DNA of 12,407 nt, taken from contig CAZIPZ010000114.1 of assembly GCA_964541075.1 (NCBI GenBank), positions 1 to 12,407 on the forward strand, read 5' to 3'. Numbering within the stretch: the first letter of the stretch is position 1; each line of letters starts with the position of its first letter. The notes below the pieces were generated by a model that ran no database searches, was not told the origin of the DNA, and was given only the letters and a program-made list of their open reading frames with translations. The position numbers and the translations under genes were made by a program. Positions 6,328 through 12,407 of this stretch are shown here, in pieces. The DNA is from CAZIPZ01 sp964541075 (GTDB lineage Bacteria; Acidobacteriota; Terriglobia; 20CM-2-55-15).

Positions 6328-7011
6328 TCAGAAATTGCTGGCTGTTCCTTTGGAGGCTTCTGGAGGGCTAAAGCGAGGTTGCTGCATTCGGAGCAGGCTT
6401 TCCTCCTTGTGCTGCCTTTCGTCCAAACCGATTTGTCTGAACAGGTCCGCCTGACTGCTGAAGCTTCCATAGTCTGTTTCGAACGCACTACAGAAAGCCT
6501 TGGTTTCCAGAAACGGATTCTCACGCACAAATTCCATATACTCGTGCTCGGCATGATCCTCGAAGTGGGCGTTGAGTTCGTAACTGAGGCCGGGTCTAAT
6601 GACATAGAGCAGCCAGCTCACGTGGTAGTAAAAGAAGGCGATGATCTGGGGCAGCAATCGATACCGCAAGAATCCTTCATGGGCATTTTCGTTCGCAACC
6701 ATCTCTTCAAGAATCAATAGATGCCATTGTTCGTTGTCCTGCTGCCGCCGGGCTTCAGAAACAAAATCGAAGATCCGCCGCGCGAAGTTGGGCTCACCGT
6801 ATTTATGGGTCATGGCAATATAAGCAACATGCTCCCACGCTTGGTACGGCACGCGGGCAATGACTTCAAGAACCTTGAATTTCGAAAGAGTTCGTGGCTG
6901 TCCATAAAAAAGATCCAAAGTGGAGAAAAGAAGGCGGGCGAGAAAGCAATACTGAAGGCGGCGTCGTGAAAGAGTGTTTTGTTGTTCGAGCTTGAGGTGC
7001 ACAGACCGCAT
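6328..7011 (-). CDS. Alternative oxidase / plastid-terminal-oxidase-like quinol oxidase
   Basis: The 227 residues show the di-iron motifs of the AOX/PTOX family in order: KVLEVIARVPYQAW (E49), DNEQWHLLILEEM (E94, H97), AHFEDHAEHEYMEFV (E151) and LDERQHKEE (E198, H201). All six ligand positions are present. IARVPY, FYYHVSWLLYVIRPGLSYE and the FEDHAEHEY variant of LEEEA are closer to plastid terminal oxidase than to mitochondrial AOX. Such enzymes are interfacial membrane proteins that oxidise quinol and reduce oxygen to water without pumping protons. ATG 7011 is the last Met before the first ligand. It has no clear ribosome site and almost abuts the divergent methyltransferase start; an earlier in-frame Met at 7107 would lie antisense inside that gene. 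The C-terminal 15 residues are Pro/Ser-rich. It sits about 90 bases upstream of pntAA on the same strand and may be co-transcribed with it. The quinone used cannot be told from sequence. Confidence 0.85.
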   Translation of the reverse strand: MRSVHLKLEQQNTLSRRRLQYCFLARLLFSTLDLFYGQPRTLSKFKVLEVIARVPYQAWEHVAYIAMTHKYGEPNFARRIFDFVSEARRQQDNEQWHLLILEEMVANENAHEGFLRYRLLPQIIAFFYYHVSWLLYVIRPGLSYELNAHFEDHAEHEYMEFVRENPFLETKAFCSAFETDYGSFSSQADLFRQIGLDERQHKEESLLRMQQPRFSPPEASKGTASNF

Positions 7012-7016
7012 TGCCA

Positions 7017-8201
7017 ATGTTAACCGAGATCGGAATCTGCCGTCACTTCGGGATCTGCGGGGGCTGTAGCATGCAGCATCTTTCCTATTCCCAACAGCTG
7101 GATTCAAAAGAGGGGGAATTGCGGAGCCGTCTGGCTCATCTGTTGCCCAAACCGCAAAGTTCGACTCGCCTGTTTGCGCCGGTGTTTCCCGAAACGGCGT
7201 CGCCGCAATGCTTCCGCCAGAAGGCGGCGTTCGTTTTCGGGACGGGGCATCGAGGTCGCGGACTAGTCATGGGGCATTATGAACGAGGCTCTCATCGCGT
7301 TGCGCCTGTTGAGGAATGCCCGGTGCACAGTGCGCGAGCCAACCGCGTTGCATTCGCTCTCCGTGATCAACTGGTGCGGGCAGGTATCCGCGCTGCCGGG
7401 CCATCGCTAACCGGGATCCTCCGTCACTTGATTATTCGAACAACGGGCGACGATCATGAAGCCGTCGCCATGCTCGTGGTGACGCGTAATGACAAATCCC
7501 TGCGAAGGCCCGTGCGAGCGCTGCTGGATTCTTCAAACTGTCCCGATGGGTTCTTTATCAATATTGATGATGAGCCCGGACCGTTTATGGTCGGTCCCCG
7601 CACCATTCGGATCGCTGGGCGCAGCCATGTGCGAGAGACGGTCGGCGGGATCTCGTACCTTGTTTCGCCGGATTCGTTTTTCCAGACCAATGTTCGCGGC
7701 GCCGCCGTTCTCCAGCGTCATGTGATTGCGGGCGTGCGCGGCGCAGCTCGCGTGCTCGACTTGTATTGCGGCAGCGGTCTTTTTTCATTACCGCTTGCCG
7801 CGGCGGGCGTGCGCGTTGCAGGCATTGATGAGAACCGTCAGGCGATTCAGGATGCGCAAGCGAATGTTCGCTTGAATCGCATTGACTCGGGTCGCGTACG
7901 ATTCTTTTCCTCGCGCGTTGAGGATGCGATCGCGAGAGCAGCGCGTGAAGCATGGGACGCGATTATTCTCGATCCCCCGAGGCAGGGTTGTCCCAAACCA
8001 GTTCTCGATGCGGTTTTCCATCGCATTGCGCCGCCCCGAGTGGTCTATGTATCGTGTAATCCGGTTGCATTGGCGGATGAACTGCCAACTATCCTGGCCG
8101 CCGGATACGCCATTGAGCGGATTGATGGAGTTGACATGTTTCCGCATACGGATCACATTGAGATTGTCGTCCGGCTTACACGCGAAAAGGGAAGGGGATG
8201 A
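7017..8201 (+). CDS. 23S rRNA (uracil-C5)-methyltransferase, RlmD/TrmA family
   Basis: The 394-residue SAM-dependent enzyme makes 5-methyluridine in RNA. The [4Fe-4S] cysteines are CRHFGICGGC (C8, C14, C17) and C101 in EECPVHS. The catalytic domain shows SPDSFFQTN, motif I VLDLYCGSGLF (about 246-256), DPPRQG (319-324), the catalytic Cys in VSCNP (C347), and FPHTDHIE with the general-base Glu at 382. The N-terminal TRAM RNA-binding domain of E. coli RlmD is absent, as in many compact members, so RlmD, RlmC or a dual-site enzyme cannot be separated here and no symbol is given. ATG 7017 is chosen over TTG 7011; a GAGG at 6994 is rather far. The gene is divergent from the oxidase, with about five bases between starts, so its promoter must lie inside the oxidase gene. 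Confidence 0.9.
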   Translation: MLTEIGICRHFGICGGCSMQHLSYSQQLDSKEGELRSRLAHLLPKPQSSTRLFAPVFPETASPQCFRQKAAFVFGTGHRGRGLVMGHYERGSHRVAPVEECPVHSARANRVAFALRDQLVRAGIRAAGPSLTGILRHLIIRTTGDDHEAVAMLVVTRNDKSLRRPVRALLDSSNCPDGFFINIDDEPGPFMVGPRTIRIAGRSHVRETVGGISYLVSPDSFFQTNVRGAAVLQRHVIAGVRGAARVLDLYCGSGLFSLPLAAAGVRVAGIDENRQAIQDAQANVRLNRIDSGRVRFFSSRVEDAIARAAREAWDAIILDPPRQGCPKPVLDAVFHRIAPPRVVYVSCNPVALADELPTILAAGYAIERIDGVDMFPHTDHIEIVVRLTREKGRG

Positions 8202-8225
8202 AGGATCCTGCCTCGATGAAAAATC

Positions 8226-8287
8226 TCATTTCTCATCATTCCAATGACCAATAATCATTATTCATTAGCCAATTTTCATTTCTCATC
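8226..8287. repeat. AT-rich leader with 12-bp direct repeat and palindrome
   Basis: TCATTTCTCATC occurs exactly at 8226-8237 and 8276-8287, 50 bases apart. Between them lie three CCAAT motifs and AATAATCATTATT (8250-8262), a 13-base odd palindrome. The block is much richer in A+T than its surroundings and sits directly before the ribosome site of the methyltransferase gene. It may be a regulatory leader or a low-complexity repeat. Confidence 0.6.
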
Positions 8288-8304
8288 CCCTTAGGAGAGA
8301 CACA

Positions 8305-9306
8305 ATGGCATCTTCAACTGAACCGACTCCCGAGAAAGTCATGCAGATGATCACCGGCGGCTGGGCGACGGCGATTCTAGGATCGGCGTCAAGGCACGGA
8401 ATTTTCAATGCGCTGGAAGAAGGAGCTCTGGATGCCGCCGGAGTCGCAAAGAAAGCCGGCGTCTCAGAGCGAGGGGCGCAGGCAGTGCTCGATGGACTGG
8501 CTGGCCTGGGGCTTGTGACATTATCGAATGGACGCTATCAGAACACCGCAGAAGCGTCCGCATTTCTCGTGAAAGGCAAGCCTTCATATTTCGGAGGCAT
8601 GGCCGACGTTATGGCATCGAGTTTGACGGAATGGGCGACGCTGCCAGAAGCAGTGAAGACAGGAATGCCATCGGCGAAAACCACAGCGGAAATGCCCGAC
8701 AACGATTTCTGGCACGCCCTGGTTCCCGCGATTGCATCGCTGTCCTATCCGGTCGCGCAAATGGCGGCTGAGCGCCTGAACATCGCCGGCGCTGGTCCTG
8801 TCACCTGGCTCGACGTCGGCGGCGGTTCTGGCGTATGGTCGGCGGTTTGGCTCGGCGCGAACAAGCAGGCAAAAGGATTTCAACTGGACTGGCCGGTGGT
8901 TAACGGCATCGCAAAGGATTTCGTCGCCAAATTCGGCGTGGTGGATCGATTCCAAACAATCGACGGCGATTTTCACACGGTGGACTTTGGTACAGCCAAG
9001 TACGACTATGCCATTTACGGTCACATCGCTCACCAGGAAGCCCCTGCCGACAATGTCGCGATCTTCCGCAAATTTCGCGAAGCGATCAAGCCTGGAGGAA
9101 CGCTCGTGATCAACGATTTCATCCTTGATGACCAACGCTCCGGCCATCCCTTTGCGATGATGTTTTCTTCACAAATGTTACTCGTGTCCAAGGGTGGCAA
9201 TGCATGGCGTGAATCGGATTATCGAGCCTGGCTGACCGAGGCAGGATTCGCCTCCGTGGAATTCGCGCCCACCCGAACGCCGGCCACAGTGGTGTTTGCA
9301 AAATAA
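8305..9306 (+). CDS. SAM-dependent O-methyltransferase, family 2 (dimerisation plus methyltransferase domains)
   Basis: The 333 residues have a winged-helix dimerisation domain at about 14-90 (ILGSASRHGIFNALEEG, then AAGVAKKAGVSERGAQAVLD and GRYQNTAEASAFLVKG). A methyltransferase domain follows, with motif I TWLDVGGGSGVWS at 167-179, the acidic GFQLDWP strand, DGDFHTVDFG, the YGHIAHQ segment at the usual acid/base position (H240 or H243), and KPGGTLVINDFILDD. This layout is that of acetylserotonin, hydroxyneurosporene and polyketide O-methyltransferases; the substrate cannot be named. AGGAG seven bases before ATG 8305 fixes the start. It follows the rRNA methyltransferase by about 100 bases across an AT-rich leader, and no partner biosynthetic genes are present. 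A possible terminator lies at 9481-9505. Confidence 0.9.
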   Translation: MASSTEPTPEKVMQMITGGWATAILGSASRHGIFNALEEGALDAAGVAKKAGVSERGAQAVLDGLAGLGLVTLSNGRYQNTAEASAFLVKGKPSYFGGMADVMASSLTEWATLPEAVKTGMPSAKTTAEMPDNDFWHALVPAIASLSYPVAQMAAERLNIAGAGPVTWLDVGGGSGVWSAVWLGANKQAKGFQLDWPVVNGIAKDFVAKFGVVDRFQTIDGDFHTVDFGTAKYDYAIYGHIAHQEAPADNVAIFRKFREAIKPGGTLVINDFILDDQRSGHPFAMMFSSQMLLVSKGGNAWRESDYRAWLTEAGFASVEFAPTRTPATVVFAK

Positions 9307-9707
9307 CAAAGAATGGGAACTGGAATTCTAATGGACGCTCTCGAACGGGATGCCTTCGCCGTCCTTGAAATGGAAGCAGGGCGCCACCGTTTCGAAAGAA
9401 AAAGTTTCCCGTTGTTGTCGCTGGGTCACTTATATAGGCTCCTAAAGATGGTGGCGTGCGCGAGCAAACATAGGACTTGGAACGTGCTGGGATCCGCACG
9501 TTTTTGCAGCGAAACGCGCAAACGAAAGAACAATCAATCGCTGGGACTTCTGGCGCAAGAAGCAGAGGGTCAAGGAATGCCCCGTAACGGCGAGTCAACA
9601 AACAGTTGGCGCCTACAAAACCATTTGTTGCGGTGAAGAGATCGTCATTCCACCAAGCGTCTAATTTTCCGATTGTTGCAATCACGTTCGGTTAGAGGAG
9701 GACTAGT
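9307..9707. other. 401-bp intergenic region with one candidate terminator
   Basis: Open frames on both strands here lack ribosome sites and any recognisable content, so no gene is called. The only structure seen is the hairpin with a T-run at 9481-9505. The right end carries the strong ribosome site GAGGAGGA at 9695-9702 of the next gene. Confidence 0.5.
9481..9505 (+). terminator. Candidate intrinsic terminator
   Basis: AACGTGC (9481-9487) and GCACGTT (9496-9502) form a perfect 7-bp stem around an 8-base loop, and the run TTTTT spans 9501-9505. It lies 175 bases after the methyltransferase stop on the plus strand. The stem is short for a terminator, with four G-C pairs. Confidence 0.5.
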
Positions 9708-10085
9708 GTGCCTGCGCAGGAAGCCGCATGCGGTAACGCAGAAGTATGCGTTGATGCGTTAAAAAACAGAGTTCGCCATAAAGTCATAGATAGCCATGCC
9801 GATGAACCGATCGAAGTGGAGAACGACCGTCTGTTTTCCGGTGATGCTTTTAAGGGTGAGATCGTTCTACAAACCAAGGCGACTATTGTGAGCGAGGAAG
9901 CCAAACCGCCGCGATTTGTTATTGGCGACAATGTGCTGGTCATCGGACCGACCACGACGTATTCCAGTCAGTCCGGGACTGTCGTCGAACTTAACGAGCG
10001 CCTCGGAGTTTATCGTTATTTGGTGGAGTTCCCGGGTGGAAAGACCGCTATGTTTTATGGGTTTGAGCTCGAGAAGAGCGAATAA
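9708..10085 (+). CDS. Small protein with SH3/KOW-like C-terminal half
   Basis: The 125-residue product starts at GTG 9708, five bases after GAGGAGGA, one of the strongest ribosome sites in the window. A second GTG at 9706 is out of frame. Residues 1-65 are acidic with two cysteines (C8, C14) and show no known fold. Residues about 70-122 (RFVIGDNVLVIGPTTTYSSQ, then SGTVVELNERLGVYRYLVEF and GKTAMFYGFELE) follow the pattern of a small SH3-like or KOW-like beta barrel: a turn with GD.V.VIGP, SG.VVE, and a YLV.F..G..A.F.G..LE ending. Such barrels bind RNA, proteins or metals, and no specific role can be assigned. There is no signal peptide or membrane segment, so it is probably cytoplasmic. It converges on the small HTH gene 28 bases downstream. 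Coding status is well supported by the ribosome site and fold-like pattern; function is unknown. Confidence 0.7.
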   Translation: MPAQEAACGNAEVCVDALKNRVRHKVIDSHADEPIEVENDRLFSGDAFKGEIVLQTKATIVSEEAKPPRFVIGDNVLVIGPTTTYSSQSGTVVELNERLGVYRYLVEFPGGKTAMFYGFELEKSE

Positions 10086-10113
10086 TACGCCCGACAAGAA
10101 TCCTGCTTCCTGG

Positions 10114-10323
10114 TCACCTTGATCCTACATTCGTCCCGATGGACCAGTCGGTCCGCTTTCCACTGTAAATACGAATTTGACGTTTCTTGTTGATAGTTCC
10201 GATCACGCTGGGACTGCATCTCATCCGCCGAGCTATCTGCTGATGCGTCATATCCGTCGACGCCAGCAAACAAACGATACGCTGAACTTCTGCTTCGGAT
10301 AGAAAGCGCCCTTGTCTGGCCAT
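10114..10323 (-). CDS. Small helix-turn-helix protein
   Basis: The 69-residue product starts at ATG 10323, with AAGAAGG nine bases upstream. A start further out at 10407 would add a low-complexity arginine-rich leader and is less likely. RFLSEAEVQRIVCLLASTDM followed by THQQIARRMRCSPSVIGTIN and KKRQIR forms a typical helix-turn-helix: a helix, IARRM as the first HTH helix, and CSPSVIGTINKK as the recognition helix. A short basic tail follows. It resembles the resolvase/transposase or sigma-factor-4 type of HTH more than a metabolite-sensing repressor, and has no ligand or catalytic domain. No inverted repeats or transposase body are found around it, so it is not clearly part of a mobile element. 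It could act as a small DNA-binding regulator; no target is visible. Confidence 0.6.
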   Translation of the reverse strand: MARQGRFLSEAEVQRIVCLLASTDMTHQQIARRMRCSPSVIGTINKKRQIRIYSGKRTDWSIGTNVGSR

Positions 10324-10401
10324 GAATTTCCGCCTTCTTCTGGAAATACGAAGGCGTAGGCTAAGGTCGGGACGCAAATCGACGCAACAACGCATGTTCA
10401 T

Positions 10402-10417
10402 TGGCATAGCGGTGGCA
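10402..10417 (+). promoter_or_regulatory. Weak sigma-54-like element
   Basis: TGGCAT-AGCGG-TGGCA keeps the GG-N10-GC rule and matches TGGCAC-N5-TTGCA at nine of eleven specified bases. It lies about 217 bases before the DUF5916 start, which is a long leader, so the match may be chance. Confidence 0.22.
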
Positions 10418-10558
10418 CAATTCTGCCATCACGAAAGGTATTTCCACAAAGCTAGTGTGCTGGGTTATTCACAGAAAAGACGAATCGTCTGGTCTCGGCG
10501 TCGACATTTGGACAGTTGCTCCCGTTAGGCCATTATTTATGACGTCTTCACAGGAAAA

Positions 10559-10588
10559 TTGGAATACCGGCGCTGGTTAGTGTAGAAA
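10559..10588 (+). promoter_or_regulatory. Possible sigma-70-type promoter of the DUF5916 gene
   Basis: TTGGAA (10559-10564) and TAGAAA (10583-10588) are separated by 18 bases, each matching its consensus at four of six positions, about 46 bases before ATG 10634. The position is suitable but the match is modest. Confidence 0.3.
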
Positions 10589-10633
10589 TAGCAGACTTTC
10601 CGACAAGGCAAGAACGACTAAAGGTGAAAGGTC

Positions 10634-12407
10634 ATGATGCTGCTACTGCTGTGTGCGATTTTGTTGCCGTCTCAGATCATCGATTACGCGACTGCCCGTC
10701 TTGAGCGACGTCTGCATGCGGTCAAGATTCAGGGAGAGATCTCTATCGACGGCGTTCTCGACGAAGCCGATTGGAACGCGGCTCAACCTGCCACCGATTT
10801 CATTCAGCAAGAACCCGGAAATGGGCAAAAGATGACGTTTCCCACAGAGGTAAGGGCGATCTACGACCAGGAGAACCTTTATTTTGGTGTGACATTGCAC
10901 GATCCGGACGCACGTAAGGCGGTGATCAATGATCTCACGAAGGACTTCCGCCTTTTCGACAATGACTTTTTTGGAGTCATTCTGGACACATTTCTCGATC
11001 ACAAGAATGGGTTTGAATTCATTGTCAATCCTGGTGGAGGCCGCTTTGATTCCCAAATGGCGAATGAGAGCGAGTTCAACTCGAGTTGGGACGGCGTTTG
11101 GTACGTGCAAACCAAGGTGGCCGACAATGCATGGACCGCGGAGATCGCGATACCGTTCAAGACGCTCCGCTTTTCAAACGCGCCGGTGCAAACGTGGGGC
11201 ATTAACTTCTGGAGAACCATTCGCAGGGTGAATCAACATGGCTACTGGGCGCCAATACCTCGCCCATTTGGGTATTCCCGTGTTTCTTTGGCGGGCACTC
11301 TGGAAGGTTTGGAAGGAATCAAGCCGGGAACCAATATTCGAGTGAAGCCATACGTTATCGGAAGCGCCAGCCAGGCTCCTCAGAACAATGGAAGCGCCAC
11401 CACTTCCAAGATGGAAGGCGGTGTTGACGTGAAATACGGTTTCGGCGCGGGCGTCACGCTGGATGCCACGCTTAATACGGACTTCTCGCAGGTGGAAGCC
11501 GATGAGCAGCAGGTGAATCTCACCCGGTTCAGTTTGTTCTTTCCGGAAAAGCGCGAATTCTTTCTGGAAAACTCCGGCATTTTCGGATTCGGCGAGCTTG
11601 GCCAAATCACTCAAGGAGGCGGCGGGGGAGGCGGTGCGGGGCAAGGCCGTCTTAACGGCGGGGGCAACGACATGATTTTTTTCTTCAGCCGCCGGATCGG
11701 CATTGGAGATGACTCCCGGGAGATCCCGATACTCGGCGGCGCGCGCCTCACCGGTCGAACGGGGCCATGGTCCTTCGGTGTGCTGAACATAGGAAGCCGC
11801 GCATCGGATTCAACGCCCGCGGCAAACTTCACGATTGCACGAGTGCGCCGGAACATTCTGGCAAACTCGCAGATTGGGGCAATCGTCATCAATAAAGATA
11901 AATTGAAATCGGGCGACTACAACCGGGGCTTTGGCGGTGATGCGATGTTGCGGTTCAGTCGATCGGTTTTCGTCAGTCTGTTCTATTCGAAGACGGCTTC
12001 ACCGGGCCGGGAATCACAGGACCGCGCTTATCGCATCGGGGCAGCATACAAGAACAGTCTCTGGGATTTTCGATCGCTATATACCGACATCGGAGACAAC
12101 TTCAACGCCGAGGTGGGGTTCGTTCCGATCACTGGTGTGAAACGCCTCTACAACCTCGCCGGCATCCGCCTCCGGCCGCGCTCGGCTTCCAAATGGATTC
12201 GTGAAATCGCTCCGGCCGCTGAGCGCCAGATTTTCTGGCGGCAGGACAAACAACTTCAAACGAGCTACTTCGATTTACGCGTTCCCGTGACGTTTCAGGA
12301 CGGCGCTTCATTCGAGGTGGCCCGCAATTCCAACCTGGAGCGCCTGTTCAGACCTTTTCGAATTCAGAGCAGCGTCACTATTCCGACCGGAAGCTATCTG
12401 TTCAATG
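10634..12407 (+). CDS. Exported CBM9/DUF5916 outer-membrane-type protein, 3' end beyond window
   Basis: At least 591 residues are encoded without a stop. A short hydrophobic leader (MMLLLLCAILLPSQ) is followed by a CBM9-like domain at about 28-220: ISIDGVLDEADWNAAQPATD, VRAIYDQENLYFGVTLHD, VWYVQTKVADNAWTAEIAIP and WGINFWRTIRR. The DUF5916 region then begins, with the characteristic TLNTDFSQVEADEQQVNLTR and RFSLFFPEKREFFLENSGIF (about 298-317), SRRIGIG, and alternating strands that suggest an outer-membrane beta barrel. Family members are usually well over 700 residues, so the last part is missing. Their role is not established; the CBM9 part suggests sugar or surface binding. A run of seven glycines near residue 330 forms a loop. 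Two ATG codons (10634, 10637) are both possible; AAGGTG suits the first and AAAGG the second. Confidence 0.9.
   Translation, partial: MMLLLLCAILLPSQIIDYATARLERRLHAVKIQGEISIDGVLDEADWNAAQPATDFIQQEPGNGQKMTFPTEVRAIYDQENLYFGVTLHDPDARKAVINDLTKDFRLFDNDFFGVILDTFLDHKNGFEFIVNPGGGRFDSQMANESEFNSSWDGVWYVQTKVADNAWTAEIAIPFKTLRFSNAPVQTWGINFWRTIRRVNQHGYWAPIPRPFGYSRVSLAGTLEGLEGIKPGTNIRVKPYVIGSASQAPQNNGSATTSKMEGGVDVKYGFGAGVTLDATLNTDFSQVEADEQQVNLTRFSLFFPEKREFFLENSGIFGFGELGQITQGGGGGGGAGQGRLNGGGNDMIFFFSRRIGIGDDSREIPILGGARLTGRTGPWSFGVLNIGSRASDSTPAANFTIARVRRNILANSQIGAIVINKDKLKSGDYNRGFGGDAMLRFSRSVFVSLFYSKTASPGRESQDRAYRIGAAYKNSLWDFRSLYTDIGDNFNAEVGFVPITGVKRLYNLAGIRLRPRSASKWIREIAPAAERQIFWRQDKQLQTSYFDLRVPVTFQDGASFEVARNSNLERLFRPFRIQSSVTIPTGSYLFN

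Larger units (their letters stand above)
10324..10633. other. 310-bp intergenic region between divergent genes
   Basis: No gene is seen. It must contain the promoters of the small HTH gene (leftward) and the DUF5916 gene (rightward). A sigma-54-like element is at 10402-10417 and a sigma-70-like pair at 10559-10588; both are weak. The right end carries AAGGTG and AAAGG just before the DUF5916 start codons. Confidence 0.4.

Noticed and set aside
9313..9636. 107-codon plus-strand frame after the O-methyltransferase
   Set aside because: No ribosome site, no family pattern, and a candidate terminator hairpin lies inside it.
9119..9685. 188-codon minus-strand frame reaching into the O-methyltransferase
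   Set aside because: Its sequence is low in ordered content, it overlaps a certain gene antisense, and no ribosome site precedes it.
10141..10154. Inverted repeat GGACC-N4-GGTCC as a terminator for the small SH3-like gene
   Set aside because: It lies inside the convergent HTH coding region, has a 5-bp stem and no T-run.
10413..10428. Second sigma-54-like string TGGCACAATTCTGCC
   Set aside because: The GG to GC spacing is nine instead of ten, and the -12 part does not match.

Overview
The window looks like a chromosomal segment of a soil-type Gram-negative bacterium, most likely an Acidobacteriota member known only from assembly. This is an inference from gene content: a PEP-CTERM-like exported protein, a CBM9/DUF5916 outer-membrane-type protein, a DUF4157 protein, a small HTH protein and a three-gene proton-translocating transhydrogenase, in moderately GC-rich DNA. 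No rRNA, tRNA, CRISPR array, transposase or integrase was seen.

Layout. 1-732 (minus): exported PEP-CTERM-like protein, cut by the window edge, with a sigma-54-like promoter and palindromes upstream. 1070-2439 (plus): DUF4157 (eCIS core domain) protein with an HExxH motif and membrane segments, interrupted by an apparent one-base deletion at 1961-1962. 2643-3362 (plus): a decayed stretch made of the front half of an intradiol ring-cleavage dioxygenase, cut just before its iron ligands, joined to the tail of an unrelated beta-rich module that carries a second one-base shift. 3359-6235 (minus): pntAA-pntAB-pntB, tightly packed. 6328-7011 (minus): a PTOX-like alternative oxidase just upstream of pnt on the same strand. 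7017-8201 (plus): an RlmD/TrmA-family rRNA uracil-C5 methyltransferase, divergent from the oxidase with almost no gap. 8305-9306 (plus): a family-2 SAM-dependent O-methyltransferase, preceded by an AT-rich repeat leader and followed by a possible terminator. 9708-10085 (plus): a small protein with an SH3/KOW-like C-terminal half. 10114-10323 (minus): a small HTH protein. 10634-12407 (plus): a CBM9/DUF5916 protein running off the end.

How the genes may work together. The clearest functional unit is the minus-strand redox block. A PTOX-like oxidase removes electrons from the quinol pool without conserving energy, and the transhydrogenase uses the proton gradient to make NADPH from NADH. Their adjacency suggests, but does not prove, a joint role in redox balancing. 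The remaining genes are mostly single transcription units.

No complete new defence or mobile system was found. The most unusual items are the orphan DUF4157 membrane protein with an unrecognised C-terminal region, the hybrid dioxygenase/module pseudogene, and the oxidase-transhydrogenase pairing. Two separate one-base frame losses within about 1.1 kb mean that sequencing error must be excluded before either broken gene is called decayed.
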